Source: Casuarius casuarius (Eukaryota; Chordata; Aves; Casuariiformes; Casuariidae). From it: 64,000 bases of DNA. Location: the NCBI GenBank assembly GCA_003342895.1, contig PTFA01000399.1, positions 199,501 through 263,500 on the forward strand, given 5' to 3'. A model generated the notes under the pieces. The model was given only the letters and a program-made list of their open reading frames with translations. It was not told the origin of the DNA and made no database searches. Of the stretch, positions 61,475-64,000 are shown piece after piece. Numbering within the stretch: position 1 is the stretch's first letter; every line of letters starts with the position of its first letter. Made by a program: the position numbers and the translations under genes.

Positions 61475-61979
61475 CTAGATGCATAGACGATGATATGCAG
61501 ACACAAGCACATTTGGCTTGATAATTTACACTGCTGTTCAGTGACTATCTTAACGCAGATGTGAATCCCTGAAGAAAATTCACAAGTGCTGGTATATGTT
61601 GTTCACCTAACTAGAGTGAGTTGTTCTACTCTGCCAAAAAATAATTTTTCCCTTTTATCTTACCTTCCCAATGTATTTCACCTTTTCTTCCTTCCCCTGC
61701 ATCATTTCTTGTCCCTTTTGTTCTCTTTGTGTTCTGTCCTCCTCTTCCTGTCCTAGCTCTCTATTTCCATTCATGCATTTCATACTCCAACTTCCAACAT
61801 AGTAAATTACGAATTTTATTTTCAAAAAACTGGAAGAAGTCTTCTCAATGACATAGCAGTAGAAACTTTTGTGCAAAAACTTCCAGGTAGGTGTCCCAAA
61901 CCCTTAAAAACCCAGAAATCAAATACAAATTCCAAAACGTGTTATATTTGAAATCTTATTTCTTGAGGGTATCACTTAC

Positions 61980-62118
61980 ATCTTTTGAATGCTTTGAATT
62001 GTCAACATTATCTGCTGTAGTATCATAGCTAGTGGGTGTGAGTACCTTGTTGAGTCCAAAGGAGAAAAGACAAACCTTTTCAATGTGCTTTTTAAGCCTG
62101 CCTGTGACATATAGTTTC
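61980..62118 (-). CDS. Candidate internal coding exon, minus strand
   Basis: It has the strongest splice sites in the window. A pyrimidine-rich tract ending TCCTTTTTGCTGTAG precedes 139 nt that end at AAAAGAT before GTAAGTGAT. Two of the three frames are open. One (phase 1 in, phase 2 out) encodes NYMSQAGLKSTLKRFVFSP and later RYSHPLAMILQQIMLTIQ, and is phase-compatible with the candidates on both sides. The other (phase 2 in, phase 0 out) encodes KLYVTGRLKKHIEKV and later TSYDTTADNVDNSKHSKD. I favour the first because of the neighbours but cannot exclude the second. The family is not recognised. Confidence 0.4.
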
Positions 62119-62209
62119 CTACAGCAAAAAGGAGGCAGGGAAAGCGATTGCTTTGGAAATCCTTCCTGGTGATGCCCTAGACACAAAGAAATTACCTATT
62201 ATCACTTAC

Positions 62210-62245
62210 TCAGGCTGACCCTAAACTCTATCTGGCCTCTTAATA
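62210..62245 (-). CDS. Candidate short coding exon, minus strand
   Basis: A 36-nt segment ends in GCCTGA before a consensus GTAAGTGAT donor. It follows a moderate acceptor ...GTTTATGTTCTGAG. The frame reads LRGQIEFRVSL and leaves in phase 1, joining the next exon with an AGA codon across a 91-nt intron. The donor is strong and the acceptor weak, so the left boundary is the least certain part. Confidence 0.25.
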
Positions 62246-62629
62246 CTCAGAACATAAACACTACTCCTTTGCAGAGAAACATCCATGCATTATACATGTG
62301 CACACACACATACATATGTATACACACTTATAAACTCAAGCATGCATAGACTATATCTGTTTAGGGGTACTTATAAATGTGTTACTATTGGTGAGATAAG
62401 AGAAATATCTCAGCAGTTTAACATACCACCCTTTCAATTGCACGTGCCAGCAGCAGCTAGTTACAAATATATATATAGTGTGTGCATGCAATGTCTATAA
62501 CAGACAAGGTGTACTGCTAAGACCTTATTAATAAAAATAAATATCAGCCCTAAAAATAAAGTAGTGTCTGTGCATGCATCCTAAAGACACGATATGTTGC
62601 ATTTTCAGTGATTTGTGTCAGATTTTGTG

Positions 62630-62765
62630 AGATCCGGCAGAAGCAGCAAGTGCAGTTCCTGAATTGCTTTTAAGACCTCCCTGTCTGCAAGTGCCCCTCT
62701 GCTGCCAGCTTCCCCCTCCCTCCTTCGCCGCCCCCACTTCCTGCCCATCCCATCAAAACTGCTCT
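62630..62765 (-). promoter_or_regulatory. GC-rich, promoter-like patch upstream of the minus-strand exons
   Basis: This is one of the few GC-rich stretches of the right half. On the minus strand it contains a GGAAGTGGGGGCGGCG string: an ETS-like GGAAGT directly followed by an Sp1-type GGGGCGG box, then a long G/A run. It lies 400-550 bp upstream of the first minus-strand exon candidate, where a promoter or first exon would be expected. CpG density is low, so it is not a typical CpG island. The role is inferred from position and motifs only. Confidence 0.25.
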
Positions 62766-62779
62766 GGCCTTCGCTGGTG

Positions 62780-64000
62780 TAAACAGATAAAACTGACATA
62801 TGCTCAACAGTATTTTAGAGCCTGCAAGTTGTGAATATTCAGCTTGGATCTCTGTTTTTTTGTTTCTTTTTTTCCCTTCAAAGAGAGTTGTTTTGCTCTC
62901 TCTCCATGGCCATCTTACTATCATTCATGCAAGGCAAGAAAGACAGCGAATATCTGAACATCCAGGATTTTCTACTCTTCTTTGACAGGCAGTAATGCTG
63001 TTCCTAAGTGCTGCTACTTTTCACCCACAGAAAAGAATCTTTTCTGACCAGCATGTCAAAAAAGGACACGTATGGATGGGCCTGGCGCAGTCTGAGAACT
63101 GCAATATGAAAACACAATTATTTACAAACCGTCACCGAAAACACTGTGCCTGGGCCCCCTTGCCCTTTCTCCTGCTTAGTCTAACCCCCACCCACCCAGC
63201 ATAGCTTACTAATTGTGGAAGGCTGTTTTGAATACAAGGTTCAAATAGAGAATTTAAACCATAGATGTAATCTTCCGAGTGCTGTTGAGATGTATGTAAT
63301 TTTCTTCCACAAAAGCTGAACAAAGAGATGGCATAACATTATGATTGTGTAAATCTTCTTTCAATACATCCATTGTACAAAGTGTAGTCTCAGTGACTGA
63401 AGAGCAACAAACAACGTCTCTTTTCAATTAAACCTCTGTGACTCAAAAACACACAGAAAGCTTCATCTAACATATTTGTTATAATTAGATTTTTCCTTTA
63501 AGGTAAAGTGCTTTTGTTTCAAAATATGTGTGGAATAATCCCTGAAAAAATGATAAAAAGATAAAAATATTCCAAAAAAAGAGATCAGATATTCTGTTTT
63601 ATTCTGAATCATTTCTTTAAAGAAAAGTCAGATTTTGTCATTAAAGCTGTTTAAATCCAGCTACAGAATTAGAAAAGAACAATAGCATAGAGTTTTGCTG
63701 GTATCACATGGCTATCCATCACAATTCAGCACCTATAATCAATTGATATGCAGTAGGCAAATGACAGTATGTAAGTTATAAAGTATTTCAGCAGTGGTAG
63801 CTAGGGGGAAAAATCAGTATGTTGCCATTTTCAACAATTGAACACATTTAGTGAAAGCTTAAAATAACTTTCAGATGAGAAGTAGACATAATATGCAGTA
63901 AGACAACCCAAAAAATATTCATTGTGCAGCAACATTCAAAGGCAGTGGGACATCAGTATTCATTGTTCAGTATTAAATATAATAACTATAGCTGCTCTGT
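62780..64000. other. Non-coding DNA at the window end
   Basis: No exon or mobile element is supported. The frames at 62,995-63,204 (+) and 63,132-63,323 (-) overlap each other and have no recognisable domain. The last kilobase is AT-rich and repeat-free. Confidence 0.4.

Overview
The window looks like nuclear DNA of a bird, or less likely a turtle or crocodilian. It is AT-rich, has no long open reading frame (longest about 130 codons), and its recognisable repeats are almost all CR1/L3-type LINE fragments plus one old MIR-type SINE. One CR1 3' end (36,551-37,005) is well preserved and avian in style; the other LINE pieces are much more decayed. Isolated single N bases mark a draft assembly. 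I see no bacterial-style genes, tRNAs, rRNAs, CRISPR arrays or intact transposons.

Layout. 1-18.4 kb: gene-free DNA with one antisense LINE fragment (10.06-10.50 kb), a MIR (12.5-12.7 kb), an AT-palindrome cluster (14.34-14.49 kb) and simple repeats. 18.4-19.6 kb: the best gene candidate, the 3' end of a minus-strand gene. It has a terminal exon with a stop codon, a short exon before it, and a canonical 137-nt intron between them. 20-36 kb: mostly featureless, with a 1.7-kb pyrimidine-rich block (23.1-24.85 kb), a small GC-rich island (33.6-33.7 kb) and a pair of 100-bp direct repeats (34.87 and 36.45 kb). 36.5-47.5 kb: a cluster of LINE fragments in both orientations, including the 3' end of one ancient L3/CR1 copy followed directly by about 1.2 kb of a second. 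40.6-49.1 kb also holds plus-strand segments with good splice sites; the last three can be joined in one reading frame. 49-61 kb: little recognisable except one antisense LINE fragment (54.9-55.3 kb) and a TG repeat. 61.3-62.8 kb: three phase-compatible minus-strand exon candidates, with a GC-box-rich patch just upstream.

Taken together, the window reads as introns and intergenic DNA of one or two large vertebrate genes. The minus-strand pieces at 62 kb and 19 kb could belong to one gene of about 43 kb or to two different genes; the sequence alone does not decide. I could not name any protein. All exon calls are by-eye predictions from splice sites, reading-frame continuity and composition. 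The repeat calls rest on remembered family consensus patterns rather than a search.
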